From Streptomyces sp. NBC_01446 (GTDB lineage: Bacteria; Actinomycetota; Actinomycetes; Streptomycetales; Streptomycetaceae), in contig NZ_JAPEPO010000001.1 of assembly GCF_026340095.1 (NCBI RefSeq), forward strand, positions 6,902,501 to 6,966,500: 64,000 bases of DNA. Reading direction: 5' to 3'. Positions 45,738-54,338 of this stretch are shown piece by piece. Made by a program: the position numbers and the translations under genes. Positions within the stretch are counted from its first letter, which is position 1. Every line of letters starts with the position of its first letter. The notes beneath the pieces are model-generated. The model was not told where the DNA came from. It saw nothing but the letters and a program-made list of their open reading frames with translations, and made no database searches.

Positions 45738-47354
45738 ATGGCACGCTTCAACACCCGCGGCACCCGCCCGTCGGGCCGGTCGCCGATCGCCACCGTGACG
45801 GGCGAGCGGGCGCGCACGCACGAGGGCGCGACCGGATACCTGCGCGACGCGCGCAGCGAACTGTTCCTGCTCGCCGTCTCCAACCTCGTCGCCACGGACA
45901 CCTTCTACGAGTCCGCGGACGACCGCGACGACCGCTACAGCACCCTCGTACGGCAGCTCGCCGTGGAGGACCCCGAGTGGACGGCGGGCCTGCTCGGCTG
46001 GCTGCGCGGCGAGGGGAACATGCGGACCGCCGCGCTCGTCGGCGCCGCCGAGTTCGTCAGGGCCCGCATCGACGCGGGCGAGCCCGGCCACTCCCGTCAG
46101 GCCGTCGACAGCGTCCTCCAGCGCGCCGACGAGCCGGGCGAGCTGCTCGGCTACTGGACCGCGCGGCACGGCCGGCGCCTGCCGAAGCCGGTGAAGCGCG
46201 GCATCGCCGACGCCGTCCAGCGCCTCTACAACGAGCGCTCGCTCCTCAAGTACGACACCGACTCCAAGGGCTACCGGTTCGGAGACGTCCTCAACCTCGC
46301 GCACCCGGCACCCGCCACCGACAAGCCGTGGCAGGGCGAACTGTTCCAGCACGCCCTCGACCGCCGGCACGGCAACGCCGAGGAGATCCCGGAGCGGCTG
46401 CGCACCCTGCGCGCCCGCGAGCGGCTGATGCGCGTACCGGTGGAGGAGCGCCACGCGGTGCTCACCACGGACACCGGCAGGCTCGCCGAGGCGGCCATGA
46501 CGTGGGAGTCGCTTGCGGGCTGGCTCCAGCGGCCGATGGACGCGGCGGCGTGGGAGGCGATCATCCCGTCCATGGGCCTGATGGCTCTCGCGCGGAACCT
46601 GCGCAACTTCGACGAGTCCGGTGTCTCGGACGAGATCGCGCAGCGGGTGGCGGCGCGGTTCGCCGACGCGGACGAGGTGCGTCGCTCACGCATGTTCCCG
46701 TTCCGCTTCTGGGCCGCGTACAAACACGCCCCATCGCTGCGCTGGGGGCACGCTCTGGAGCGGGCGCTCGCGCACTCGCTGGCCGGTGTGCCCGCGCTGC
46801 CCGGCCGTTCGCTGATCCTGGTGGACCGGTCGCCGTCGATGTTCCCCGGCTACGGGTTCTCGACGCCGCACCGCTCGGACATCCCGCTCGCCGAGCAGGC
46901 GGCGGTGTTCGGCGCCGCGCTCGCCATGCGCGCGGAGGCGCCGACGCTCGTCGAGTTCGGGATGGAGAGCCGGCGCCTGAACTTCCGGAGGGGCGGCAGT
47001 GTTCTGCGGCTCATCGAGAGTTTCGGGCAGATCTCCGGCACCGACATCCCGACCGCGGTGAAGAAGCACTTCACCGGGCACGACCGCGTGGTCGTCGTCA
47101 CCGACGAGCAGACCCGGCCCGGCTGGTTCCCGTCGAACGCCCGCGACCACGGCGGCATGGCCGAGACCGAGATCGACGCGCTCGTGCCGGGGGACGTGCC
47201 CGTCTACATGTGGAACATGGCCGGATACAAGGTGGGCGCGACCCCTTCGGGTGGCGCGAACCGGCACGCCTTCGGCGGCCTCACCGACCAGGCGTTCCGC
47301 CTGATCCCGCTCATCGAGCGGGGCGGCGACGCGCGCTGGCCGTGGGAGAATTGA
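45738..47354 (+). CDS. Ro60/Rsr orthologue (TROVE domain protein)
   Basis: 538-aa ring-shaped RNA-binding protein that binds Y RNAs and misfolded RNAs and aids RNA decay and stress survival in bacteria. The HEAT-repeat ring spans about residues 15-360 (FNTRGTRPSG, GYLRDARSELFLLAVSNL, GMRTAALVGAAEF-type helices). The vWA-like domain follows with an intact metal site (LVDRSPSM, then VVVTDEQT). ATG 45738 has AGAGGGG at 45724-45730; the in-frame extension upstream runs into the Y RNA and is not coding. The stop codon abuts the end of an IS605-type element. Confidence 0.93.
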   Translation: MARFNTRGTRPSGRSPIATVTGERARTHEGATGYLRDARSELFLLAVSNLVATDTFYESADDRDDRYSTLVRQLAVEDPEWTAGLLGWLRGEGNMRTAALVGAAEFVRARIDAGEPGHSRQAVDSVLQRADEPGELLGYWTARHGRRLPKPVKRGIADAVQRLYNERSLLKYDTDSKGYRFGDVLNLAHPAPATDKPWQGELFQHALDRRHGNAEEIPERLRTLRARERLMRVPVEERHAVLTTDTGRLAEAAMTWESLAGWLQRPMDAAAWEAIIPSMGLMALARNLRNFDESGVSDEIAQRVAARFADADEVRRSRMFPFRFWAAYKHAPSLRWGHALERALAHSLAGVPALPGRSLILVDRSPSMFPGYGFSTPHRSDIPLAEQAAVFGAALAMRAEAPTLVEFGMESRRLNFRRGGSVLRLIESFGQISGTDIPTAVKKHFTGHDRVVVVTDEQTRPGWFPSNARDHGGMAETEIDALVPGDVPVYMWNMAGYKVGATPSGGANRHAFGGLTDQAFRLIPLIERGGDARWPWEN

Positions 47355-47607
47355 CATGCTCCTCGGGCTGAAGCCCGAGGATTCTGGCCGTCCCTTACCT
47401 GGTGCTGTGCCGCTACGCGGCAGGGGCCGTGGGTGGGATTCCGTGGCTTCCTGCTTCTTCACGCTGTGCCCCGCCCCGGGAGGGGCGGGGTCTTACCCGC
47501 GCTCGACAGGCTAATGCCGCGAGTCCGGCGGCCTTGATGTTGCGTGCGGCGTTGACGTCCCGGTCGTGGACGATGTCGCAGGCCGGACAGGTCCACTCCC
47601 GTGCATC
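47355..47607 (-). pseudogene. tnpB: TnpB 3' fragment and right end of the IS200/IS605-type element
   Basis: The minus-strand fragment encodes the last part of TnpB: EWTCPACDIVHDRDVNAARN, with the second zinc-ribbon CxxC and the RuvC-III aspartate, ending at TAG 47413-47415. Beyond the stop lies the element's right end, whose hairpin CCTCGGGC/GCCCGAGG (47364-47383) is typical of the 3' end and guide-RNA region of IS605 elements. It is separated from the rest of TnpB by the IS4-type insertion and cannot be expressed as an active protein. Confidence 0.85.
47598..47607. repeat. Target-site duplication, left copy
   Basis: CCCGTGCATC at 47598-47607 is repeated at 49418-49427. Removing one copy with the insertion restores the TnpB frame (KPLDAREWTCPAC), proving the insertion event. 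Confidence 0.92.
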
Positions 47608-49417
47608 CAATGCCGCGTAGTTAAGCCGGGATGGCGGCTGTCGAGTCCCGTGAACCCGCTGGTGGCTGGGGTGTCTTGACCCATTGGGGATGGAGTCGGT
47701 AGCGGCCATGACCTGACCTGATGAGGAATTTCTGCGTGATCCATTGCCCCATCTGCGCCGAGAGGCTGCGGATGTGGTCGATTTTGAGGGCGTCAGCGAT
47801 CTGCCGGGGAGTCCAGTCCTGGCCGGGATCGGCTGCCACCAGGAGTCGGAAGACGTGGGAGCGTCGATCGGTGTTCGCCGGTGACGGTGGCAGGGCTGTG
47901 GGCTGCTCGGTGGCGGCGAGGACGGTGATGTCCAGGCGGTTGAAGGAATGGCTGCTCAGTGGGCGGGTCTCGTTCTGTGTGGTGCCGTAGCGGGACATCG
48001 GACACTTCACCTTGCGGGCACTGATCCGGGGTCGGCGGGCCGGCAGCAGCCCGGCCAGGACAGCCCGGGCGATGCCGCCGCCGTCACTGTCGTCGCCGGT
48101 GATGCCGCAAGCGTCGACGATCTGGTCGGCGGCGGCCTGCAGGGCGATGGTGAAGCTGGCCCGGTCGGGGTCGGTGCCCGGGCGGGACTCGGCCGCGTCG
48201 CACATCGCTCGACGCAGGACCTGGTGGACGGTGAGCCAGGCCCACAGTTCCTGTTCCAGACCGCAAGCGTCGCAGGAGCGCAGGACTCGGCCAGTGAGCA
48301 GGGTGTGCCGCAGGGCGAGGAAGGCCGACTCGACCTCCCAGCGCTCGTGATAGAGGCGGGCCAGTCGCTCAGCGGGGTCGGTGCGGTGGTCGAGCAGCGT
48401 GGTGATCAGCATGTAGTGGTCGCTGATCCGGGTGCCGTCGTCGCAGGTGGCTGTGATGTCGACGTTGATGATGCGGAACGTCCGGTCCTGGAGCTGGGTC
48501 AGGAACGAGCCGTCGGGCAGCGCGGTGAAGACGGTCGGCCGACGGCGGGAGTTGAGCCGGACCAGCAGTTGGGCGCCGGTGTCGGCGGTGTCGATGAGGA
48601 AGTCGTTCCCGGCGAAGGCGCGGTCAGCAAGCAGCAGCATCGTGTCGTTCAGCAGGGGAAGGAGTCGGCGGGCGTAGTGGGTCTCGCCCTTGTTGGTGGG
48701 GCCGAAGACGGCGCCGAGCAGGCCCCGGGTGCCGGTCTCGCACAGGGCCATCAGTCGCAGATGCGGGTAGCCCTCCGGGCCGTAACCGGCGTTGAGGATC
48801 TTGCCCAGCCAGGCGCGGACGCGTGGCTGGTCGGGGGCCCGCAGCGAGCTGCAGCCGTCGAAGGCGACCGTGCGCCACTTCCGGTAGCAGACGCCTGGGG
48901 TGCGGGGCTGGGCGATCGGGCCGGCCACGGTCTCGAACAGCATCTTCAGCGGCGCGGCTCCGATCCTGCGGCGCAGGTCACGCAGGGCCTTTTCACAAGG
49001 CCGGACCGGAGCCAGCGGGCCCAGCCCGGCGACCAGTTTGCCCCACACCCCCAGGTAGCCGACGGCCGGGAAGACGGCCAGGGCCAGCACGAAGTACACC
49101 CCCACGCGGGAAGGCAGTAGACGCAACCTGCCCTGGACAGCCCGCGACCTCGCCAGCACGTCATCGACCAGCTCGAAGGGCAGATACTGCGTCAACTCCC
49201 CGAGATGCCCCGGCGCGAAGACACCCCTCGCCACGGTGATGGTGCGGACGAAACTGGTCATGGCAGACTGCTCGGACAACGGGACCCCTGCTCAGCGTGA
49301 AGACCTTGGACGGCTTCACCGCTGTAGCAGAGGTCCCGTTCTCCATGCCCGCCCCGGCAAGACCCACCGAGCTGATCAAGTTGACGCCACCCGCGGCTTC
49401 TTAACTACGCGGCATTG
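47608..49417 (-). mobile_element. IS4-type insertion sequence inserted in tnpB
   Basis: A 1,810-bp element. The ends read CAATGCCGCGTAGTTAAG at the left (47608-47625) and its exact reverse complement at the right (49400-49417), an 18-bp perfect terminal inverted repeat. It is flanked by a 10-bp duplication, within the range known for the IS4 family. It holds a single transposase gene on the minus strand whose stop codon lies inside the left repeat. Confidence 0.93.
47621..49261 (-). CDS. IS4 family transposase
   Basis: About 546 aa. An N-terminal IS4-type domain (LPSRVGVYFVLALAVFPAVG) precedes the DDE catalytic core: the first Asp in VAFDGCSSLRAPD, the second in LLLADRAFAGNDFL, and the YREK-type motif YHERWEVESAFLALRHTLL supplying the Glu. 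A C-terminal region of unknown role follows. The start could be ATG 49261 or TTG 49279, 18 nt upstream. The gene looks intact, so the element may still be mobile. TAA (47621-47623) in the left terminal repeat ends it. Confidence 0.93.
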   Translation of the reverse strand: MTSFVRTITVARGVFAPGHLGELTQYLPFELVDDVLARSRAVQGRLRLLPSRVGVYFVLALAVFPAVGYLGVWGKLVAGLGPLAPVRPCEKALRDLRRRIGAAPLKMLFETVAGPIAQPRTPGVCYRKWRTVAFDGCSSLRAPDQPRVRAWLGKILNAGYGPEGYPHLRLMALCETGTRGLLGAVFGPTNKGETHYARRLLPLLNDTMLLLADRAFAGNDFLIDTADTGAQLLVRLNSRRRPTVFTALPDGSFLTQLQDRTFRIINVDITATCDDGTRISDHYMLITTLLDHRTDPAERLARLYHERWEVESAFLALRHTLLTGRVLRSCDACGLEQELWAWLTVHQVLRRAMCDAAESRPGTDPDRASFTIALQAAADQIVDACGITGDDSDGGGIARAVLAGLLPARRPRISARKVKCPMSRYGTTQNETRPLSSHSFNRLDITVLAATEQPTALPPSPANTDRRSHVFRLLVAADPGQDWTPRQIADALKIDHIRSLSAQMGQWITQKFLIRSGHGRYRLHPQWVKTPQPPAGSRDSTAAIPA

Positions 49418-49427
49418 CCCGTGCATC
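49418..49427. repeat. Target-site duplication, right copy
   Basis: CCCGTGCATC, identical to 47598-47607, next to the right end of the IS4-type element. Confidence 0.92.
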
Positions 49428-50465
49428 CAGGGGCTTGGGCCCGTCGCGGTGGCCACAGGCCGAGCAGACCTGGCTGGTCGGCTCGAACCGGTCAATCTGC
49501 ACAAACGTGCGCCCGTACCGCTCGCACTTGTACTTGAGCATGTTCACGAACATGGACCAGCCCGCGTCATGCACGCTCTTGGCCAGCCGGGTGCGCGCGA
49601 GTCCGCTGACCGCCAGGTCCTCCACGATCACCGTTTGGTTGTCACGGACGATCTGTGTGGAGAGCTGGTGGCAGAACTCCTTGCGCGCGTCGGCGACTTG
49701 TGCGTGGGCGCGGGCAACCTTCAAGCGGGCCTTGGCCCGGTTCTTCGACCCCTTCTGCTTACGGGACAGTTCACGCTGGGCCTTCTTCAGTTTCTTCTCC
49801 GCGCGGCGCAGGAACCTCGGAGAGTCGATCTTCATGCCGTCGTCCAGGACGGCGAAGTGGGTGAGGCCGAGGTCGATGCCGACCACCGAGCCGGGCGCGG
49901 GGTCCGGCAGCACGGCGGCATCGGCGGCCGGGTCGGTGTCGATGACGAAGCTCGCGTAGTACCGGCCGGCCGAGTCCTTGATCACGGTGACCGAGGACGG
50001 CACCGCCGGCAACGAACGCGACCACTTCACCCGCACTTCGCCGATCTTCGGCAGGAGCAGCCGCCCCGCTCGGGTGATCTTCCAGCGGGCGTTGCTGGTG
50101 AACCGGATCGCCTGCCGGGCATCCTTGCGGGACCGGAACCGCGGCTCGCCCACCCGCGGGCCCTTGCGCTCGCCCTTGAGGGAGGCGAAGAAGTTCGCAT
50201 ACGCGGTATCCGCATCCCGCAGCGCCTGCTGGAGGACGACCGAGGAGACCTCACCCAGCCAGTACCGCTCCCGGCGCAGCTTGCCCCGCGTGACCAGGGC
50301 ACGGGACAGCACCTTCGACGTCGGGTACGGCTCCTTGGCGGCACGGGCGTCACGGCGGGCGCGCACGGCGTCGTTGAACACGACCCGCGCACACCCGAAC
50401 GCCCGCGCCAGCGCACCCTGCTGGCCGGGCTCCGGGTACAACCTGAAGGCGTACCGGAGCTGCAT
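49428..50465 (-). pseudogene. tnpB: TnpB 5' fragment (RNA-guided nuclease of an IS605-type element), interrupted
   Basis: About 346 codons from ATG 50465 encode most of TnpB: MQLRYAFRLYPEPGQQGALA at the start, the RuvC-I aspartate in GIDLGLTHFAVL, the RuvC-II glutamate in VIVEDLAVSGL, and the first zinc-ribbon half CSACGHRDG. It then meets the IS4-type insertion and runs out of frame. The RuvC-III aspartate lies in the fragment at 47413-47607. No tnpA is present, so this was an IS1341-like TnpB-only element before it was broken. Confidence 0.92.
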
Positions 50466-50598
50466 GCGAGTGATCGTACGAACACCGCTCACCCGTTCAC
50501 CAGAGAGAACATCCGTACTAGCCATCACCGTACGGTGACCGCCGCCATGTCCAGCTCCGCAGGAACAACACCGCAACGCTCCGCGTCGCTACGACCTG

Positions 50599-50639
50599 AT
50601 TCGCTTCACCACCGGCGTAAACGCCGATGCACTGCGAAT
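50599..50639 (-). repeat. Left-end hairpin of the IS605-type element
   Basis: ATTCGC (50599-50604) pairs with GCGAAT (50634-50639), enclosing CGGCGT/ACGCCG (50613-50618, 50621-50626). Subterminal imperfect hairpins like this are the transposase recognition sites of IS200/IS605 elements. It lies 134 nt upstream of the tnpB start and marks the element's left end near 50640-50650. Confidence 0.65.
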
Positions 50640-50699
50640 GAATCCCGGTAGCGGGAGAGGCGAGCGAGGGGTGGTCCCGTCCGGCTCGGGCCGGGCGGG

Positions 50700-51575
50700 T
50701 CAGCCCGCCGACTCCCCGGCGTGCGGGCTCAGGACGCCCGCCGTCACCAGCGCGATCAGCACGATGCCGAGCAGGATCCGGTAGTACACGAACGGCATGA
50801 AGCTCTTCGTCGAGATGAACTTCATGAACCATGCGATCACTGCGTATCCGACGCCGAAGGCGATGATCGTCGCGAAGGCGGTCGGGCCCCAGGAGACGGA
50901 GCCGTCCTGCCCGGCGTCCTTCAGCTCGAAGACCCCGGAGGCGAGGACCGCGGGGATCGCGAGGAGGAACGAGTAACGGGCCGCGGCCTCACGGGTGTAC
51001 CCCATGAGGAGGCCGCCGCTGATGGTCGCGCCGGAGCGCGAGACGCCGGGGATCAGGGCCATGGCCTGGCAGACGCCGTAGATCAGCCCGTCCTTGACGC
51101 TCAGGTCCTTGAGTCCCTTGCGCTCCCGCACCGCGCGGTGCTTGCCGCCGACCTCGTCGCGCGCCGCGCGACGGTCGGCGACACCGAGGACGACGCCCAT
51201 CACGATGAGGGTCGTCGCGGTCAGGCGCAGATCGCGGAACGGGCCCTCGATCTGGTCCTTGAAGGCGACACCGAGCACGCCGATCGGAATCGAGCCCACG
51301 ATCACGAGCCAGCCCATCTGCGCGTCGTGGTCGCTGCGCAGCGCCTTGTTCGTGAGGGAGCGGAACCAGGCGGAGATGATCCGCGCGATGTCCTTGCGGA
51401 AGTAGATGACCACCGCCGTCTCCGTGCCGAGCTGGGTGATCGCCGTGAACGCGGCCCCCGGGTCGTGCCAGCCCGCGAATGCCGCGGTCAGCCGCAGATG
51501 CGCGCTCGACGAGATGGGCAGGAACTCGGTCAGCCCCTGGACGAGCCCGAGGATGAATGATTCGAACCAAGACAT
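50700..51575 (-). CDS. uppP: Undecaprenyl-diphosphatase (bacitracin resistance protein)
   Basis: 291 aa with about eight membrane helices. The BacA/UppP family motifs are present: GLVQGLTEFLPISSSAHL, holding the catalytic (E/Q)xxxE region, and PGVSRSGATISGGLLMG. It recycles the undecaprenyl carrier for peptidoglycan and teichoic acid synthesis. ATG 51575 begins MSWFESFILGLVQG, the normal family start; upstream sequence lacks a ribosome binding site. The nearby IS605-type element ends about 50 nt past its stop codon. Confidence 0.95.
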   Translation of the reverse strand: MSWFESFILGLVQGLTEFLPISSSAHLRLTAAFAGWHDPGAAFTAITQLGTETAVVIYFRKDIARIISAWFRSLTNKALRSDHDAQMGWLVIVGSIPIGVLGVAFKDQIEGPFRDLRLTATTLIVMGVVLGVADRRAARDEVGGKHRAVRERKGLKDLSVKDGLIYGVCQAMALIPGVSRSGATISGGLLMGYTREAAARYSFLLAIPAVLASGVFELKDAGQDGSVSWGPTAFATIIAFGVGYAVIAWFMKFISTKSFMPFVYYRILLGIVLIALVTAGVLSPHAGESAG

Positions 51576-51768
51576 GAAGTTACGCGATCCAAGTGCTGAC
51601 GTGAGCTGACCGCGGACACGCAGGCCAGAGGCGGACACGGAGGAAGGACGGACGGGCGGGCGAGGCCGTACGGGTCAAGAGGTACGGAAGTGGAAGAGCG
51701 CCCGCCGTGGGGCAGCGTAGCGCCCTTGTGTGAAGAGACGATGACAGGGCCTCTTCACTCGGACGGCG

Positions 51769-52239
51769 CTATGCCGCGGCCGGGCCCGCGGTGGTCCAGC
51801 CCGGGGCCTGCGGATGGGCGCTGAGGTCCTCGTGGCGGACGGTGTCGCCGCATGCGGAGCAGGTCACGACGGGGACCAGTTCGTTGCCGCAGGTGTGCTC
51901 GATCACCATCGGGCGGTCGCCGTCGTCGCGCAGATGACGGTCGCCCCACGCCATGAGGGTCATGAGGACCGGCTCCAGTTCGAGCCCCGCCGTGGTGGGC
52001 CGGTACTCGAAGCGCTGGGGGCGCTCCTGGTAGGCGACCTTCTTGAGGACGCCGGCGTCGACGAGGCGGCGCAGACGCGTCGCCAGGATGTCGCGCGGCG
52101 CCCCGATGTTGCGCACCAGCTGGTCGAAGCGACCGTTGCCGAGGCACGCCTCGCGCAGGACCAGGAGCGAGTACTTCTCGCCGACCACGGCCAGCGTGTC
52201 GGCGATCGAACAGGGGCGCGGGTCCTTGGCGGCTGGCAT
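51769..52239 (-). CDS. HxlR family transcriptional regulator
   Basis: 156 aa with the HxlR winged helix: CSIADTLAVVGEKYSLLVLREA, FDQLVRNIGAPRDILATRLRRLVDAGVLKK. A C-terminal extension carries four cysteines (HTCGNELVPVVTCSACGDTV), possibly a metal or thiol sensor. TACACT (minus strand, 52252-52247) is exactly 7 nt from ATG 52239, a leaderless arrangement; ATG 52245 is an alternative. It diverges from the thiolase gene, a likely target. Confidence 0.85.
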   Translation of the reverse strand: MPAAKDPRPCSIADTLAVVGEKYSLLVLREACLGNGRFDQLVRNIGAPRDILATRLRRLVDAGVLKKVAYQERPQRFEYRPTTAGLELEPVLMTLMAWGDRHLRDDGDRPMVIEHTCGNELVPVVTCSACGDTVRHEDLSAHPQAPGWTTAGPAAA

Positions 52240-52358
52240 GCGCATCAGTGTAGGCGAGGGTTTGCTTTTCCAACCGACGGGGTTATGGTGAGTTCAGTTT
52301 TCCTACTCACCGGTAATCGGCGCCGGGCACCGACCCGTCGGCCAAGGAGGCCCGCACC

Positions 52359-53528
52359 ATGCGTGACGCAGTCATCGTCGAAGCCGTACGCACCCCCGTC
52401 GGGAAGGGCAAGGCGAACGGGACGCTCGCTCATGTCCACCCCGTCGAACTCCTCGCCCACACGTTGCGCACCCTCGTCGGGCGCGCCGGAATAGACCCCG
52501 CGCAGATCGACGACGTCATCGGCGGCACGGTCGACCAGGTCGCCGAGCAGGCCATGAACACCACCCGGTACGCCGTCCTGTCGGCGGGCTTCCCGGAGTC
52601 CGTGCCCGCCACGACCGTCGACCGGCAGTGCGGCTCGTCCCAGCAGGCCGTGCACTTCGCCGCGCAGGGCGTGATCTCCGGCGCATACGACATGGTGATC
52701 GCCGGCGGCGTGGAGTCCATGAGTCGCGTGCCGATGTGGTCGAACGTGCCTGAGGGCGCCGACCCCTTCGGTCCCGGGGTGGCCGAGCGCTATCCGGAGG
52801 GGCTGGTCCCGCAGGGCGTCAGCGCCGAGCTGATCGCCGCCAAGTGGTCGCTGTCCCGCGACCTGATGGACGCCTACGCCGTCGAGTCGCACCGCAAGGC
52901 CGCCCGGGCCTGGGCGGACGGGCTCTTCGACGCCGAGGTCGCGCCCCTCGAAGGCGTCACCCGAGACGAGTCCGTGCGCCCCGGCACCACCGCCGAGATC
53001 CTCGCCGGGCTCAAACCCGCCTACTACGATCCGCACTTCGCCGAGCGCTTCCCGCAGATCGACTGGTCGGTGACCGCGGGCAACGCGAGCCCCATCAACG
53101 ACGGCGCCTCCGCCGTCCTCATCACCACGAGCGAGAACGCGGCCCGGCTCGGCCTGCGCCCCCTCGCCCGCCTCCACAGCTTCGCCGTCACCGGCTCGGA
53201 CCCGCTCCTGATGCTCACGGGCGTCATCCCCGCCACCGAGAAGGTGCTGCGCAGGGCGGGTCTCGAGCTGGGCGACATCGACCTGTTCGAGGTCAACGAG
53301 GCGTTCGCGGCCGTCGTCCTCGCCTGGCTCCAGGAGACCGGCGCCGACCCGGCGAAGCTGAACGTCCACGGCGGCGCCATCGCACTCGGCCACCCACTCG
53401 GCGCCAGCGGCACCCGCCTGATGACCACCCTGGTCCACGCGATGCGCGCCCGCGGCGCACGCTACGCACTCCAGACGATGTGCGAGGCCGGCGGGCTCGC
53501 CAACGCGACCGTCCTCGAAGCGCTCTGA
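52359..53528 (+). CDS. Acetyl-CoA C-acyltransferase (thiolase)
   Basis: 389 aa with the full catalytic set: the nucleophile in TTVDRQCGSSQQAVH, NEAFA, the histidine in GGAIALGHPLGASG and the second cysteine in MCEAGGLANATVLEAL. It condenses or cleaves acyl-CoA in fatty-acid breakdown or ketone-body routes. ATG 52359 has AAGGAGG at 52343-52349. It is divergent from and possibly controlled by the HxlR regulator. Confidence 0.93.
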   Translation: MRDAVIVEAVRTPVGKGKANGTLAHVHPVELLAHTLRTLVGRAGIDPAQIDDVIGGTVDQVAEQAMNTTRYAVLSAGFPESVPATTVDRQCGSSQQAVHFAAQGVISGAYDMVIAGGVESMSRVPMWSNVPEGADPFGPGVAERYPEGLVPQGVSAELIAAKWSLSRDLMDAYAVESHRKAARAWADGLFDAEVAPLEGVTRDESVRPGTTAEILAGLKPAYYDPHFAERFPQIDWSVTAGNASPINDGASAVLITTSENAARLGLRPLARLHSFAVTGSDPLLMLTGVIPATEKVLRRAGLELGDIDLFEVNEAFAAVVLAWLQETGADPAKLNVHGGAIALGHPLGASGTRLMTTLVHAMRARGARYALQTMCEAGGLANATVLEAL

Positions 53529-53562
53529 GTCTTCGCAGGCGCGCCGAGTCTTCGGGGGTGCG

Positions 53563-54288
53563 TCAGCCGCGGAGGCGGTGGCGCTTGCACCACGCGAGCA
53601 CCGCACCCGCGAGGCCGGTCAGCGCGATGAACCCCATCGCGATCAGGAACGCGGGCGACGTCGGAGTCGAGGCCCTGGCCCCGGCGACGACGTACGCCGC
53701 CGTATTGGGGACCGAGCCGATCGCCGTGGCGAGAAGGAACGGCGCCCAGCGCATGCGCGAGATCGCGGCGCAGTAGTTGGCCGCCCAGAACGGCACCCCC
53801 GGAAACAGCCGTGCCGCCAGCATCGCCCGGAAGCCGTGCCGGCTGAGCTGCCCGTCGGCCGCCTTCAGCCAGCGGCCGCGTACGAGGGGTCGCAGCGCCT
53901 CCTGCCCGAGCACCCGGCCGAGCCCGAACGCCACCGCGGCGCCGAGCACCGTCCCACCGAGCGCCGCCAGGGTGCCGAGCTGCGAACCGAACAGCGCGCC
54001 CGCCGCGAGGTTCAGCAGCGGCCGCGGAACGAAGGCCACCGTGCACAGGCCGTACGCGGCGCCGAACAGGACGACCGCGGCGGCGCCGCTCATCTGGGGC
54101 GGCCAGCCGTCCGCGAGCAACCGCTGCGGCTGAAGGAGCAACACCATGGCCCCGCCCGCGGCGAGCAGCGCCACCAGGAGCGACAGCCGCGACCACGGTG
54201 ACAGCAGAACTCTCGTGCAACGCAGGGCAAGGCCCGCCGGCCGGGCGGCGGCGAGTCCCTCGGGACGGGTCGCGACGGTGTCGGGCAT
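53563..54288 (-). CDS. TVP38/TMEM64 family membrane protein
   Basis: 241 aa with about six hydrophobic segments and the family core FVPRPLLNLAAGALFGSQLGTLAALGGTVLGAAVAFGLGR, followed by RLFPGVPFWAANYCAAISRM. These relatives of DedA proteins move lipids across membranes or affect ion homeostasis; the bacterial role is poorly known. ATG 54288 begins MPDTVATRPEG. It diverges from the AlkD-like gene. Confidence 0.86.
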   Translation of the reverse strand: MPDTVATRPEGLAAARPAGLALRCTRVLLSPWSRLSLLVALLAAGGAMVLLLQPQRLLADGWPPQMSGAAAVVLFGAAYGLCTVAFVPRPLLNLAAGALFGSQLGTLAALGGTVLGAAVAFGLGRVLGQEALRPLVRGRWLKAADGQLSRHGFRAMLAARLFPGVPFWAANYCAAISRMRWAPFLLATAIGSVPNTAAYVVAGARASTPTSPAFLIAMGFIALTGLAGAVLAWCKRHRLRG

Positions 54289-54324
54289 CCGGGGAGACTA
54301 ACCGACCCAGATGTAAGTTCGCCG

Positions 54325-54330
54325 TAGGGT
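54325..54330 (+). promoter_or_regulatory. Leaderless promoter -10 (TAGGGT) of the AlkD-like gene
   Basis: TAGGGT (54325-54330) ends 8 nt before the ATG at 54339. No Shine-Dalgarno is present. Confidence 0.5.
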
Positions 54331-54338
54331 TGTGTCGC

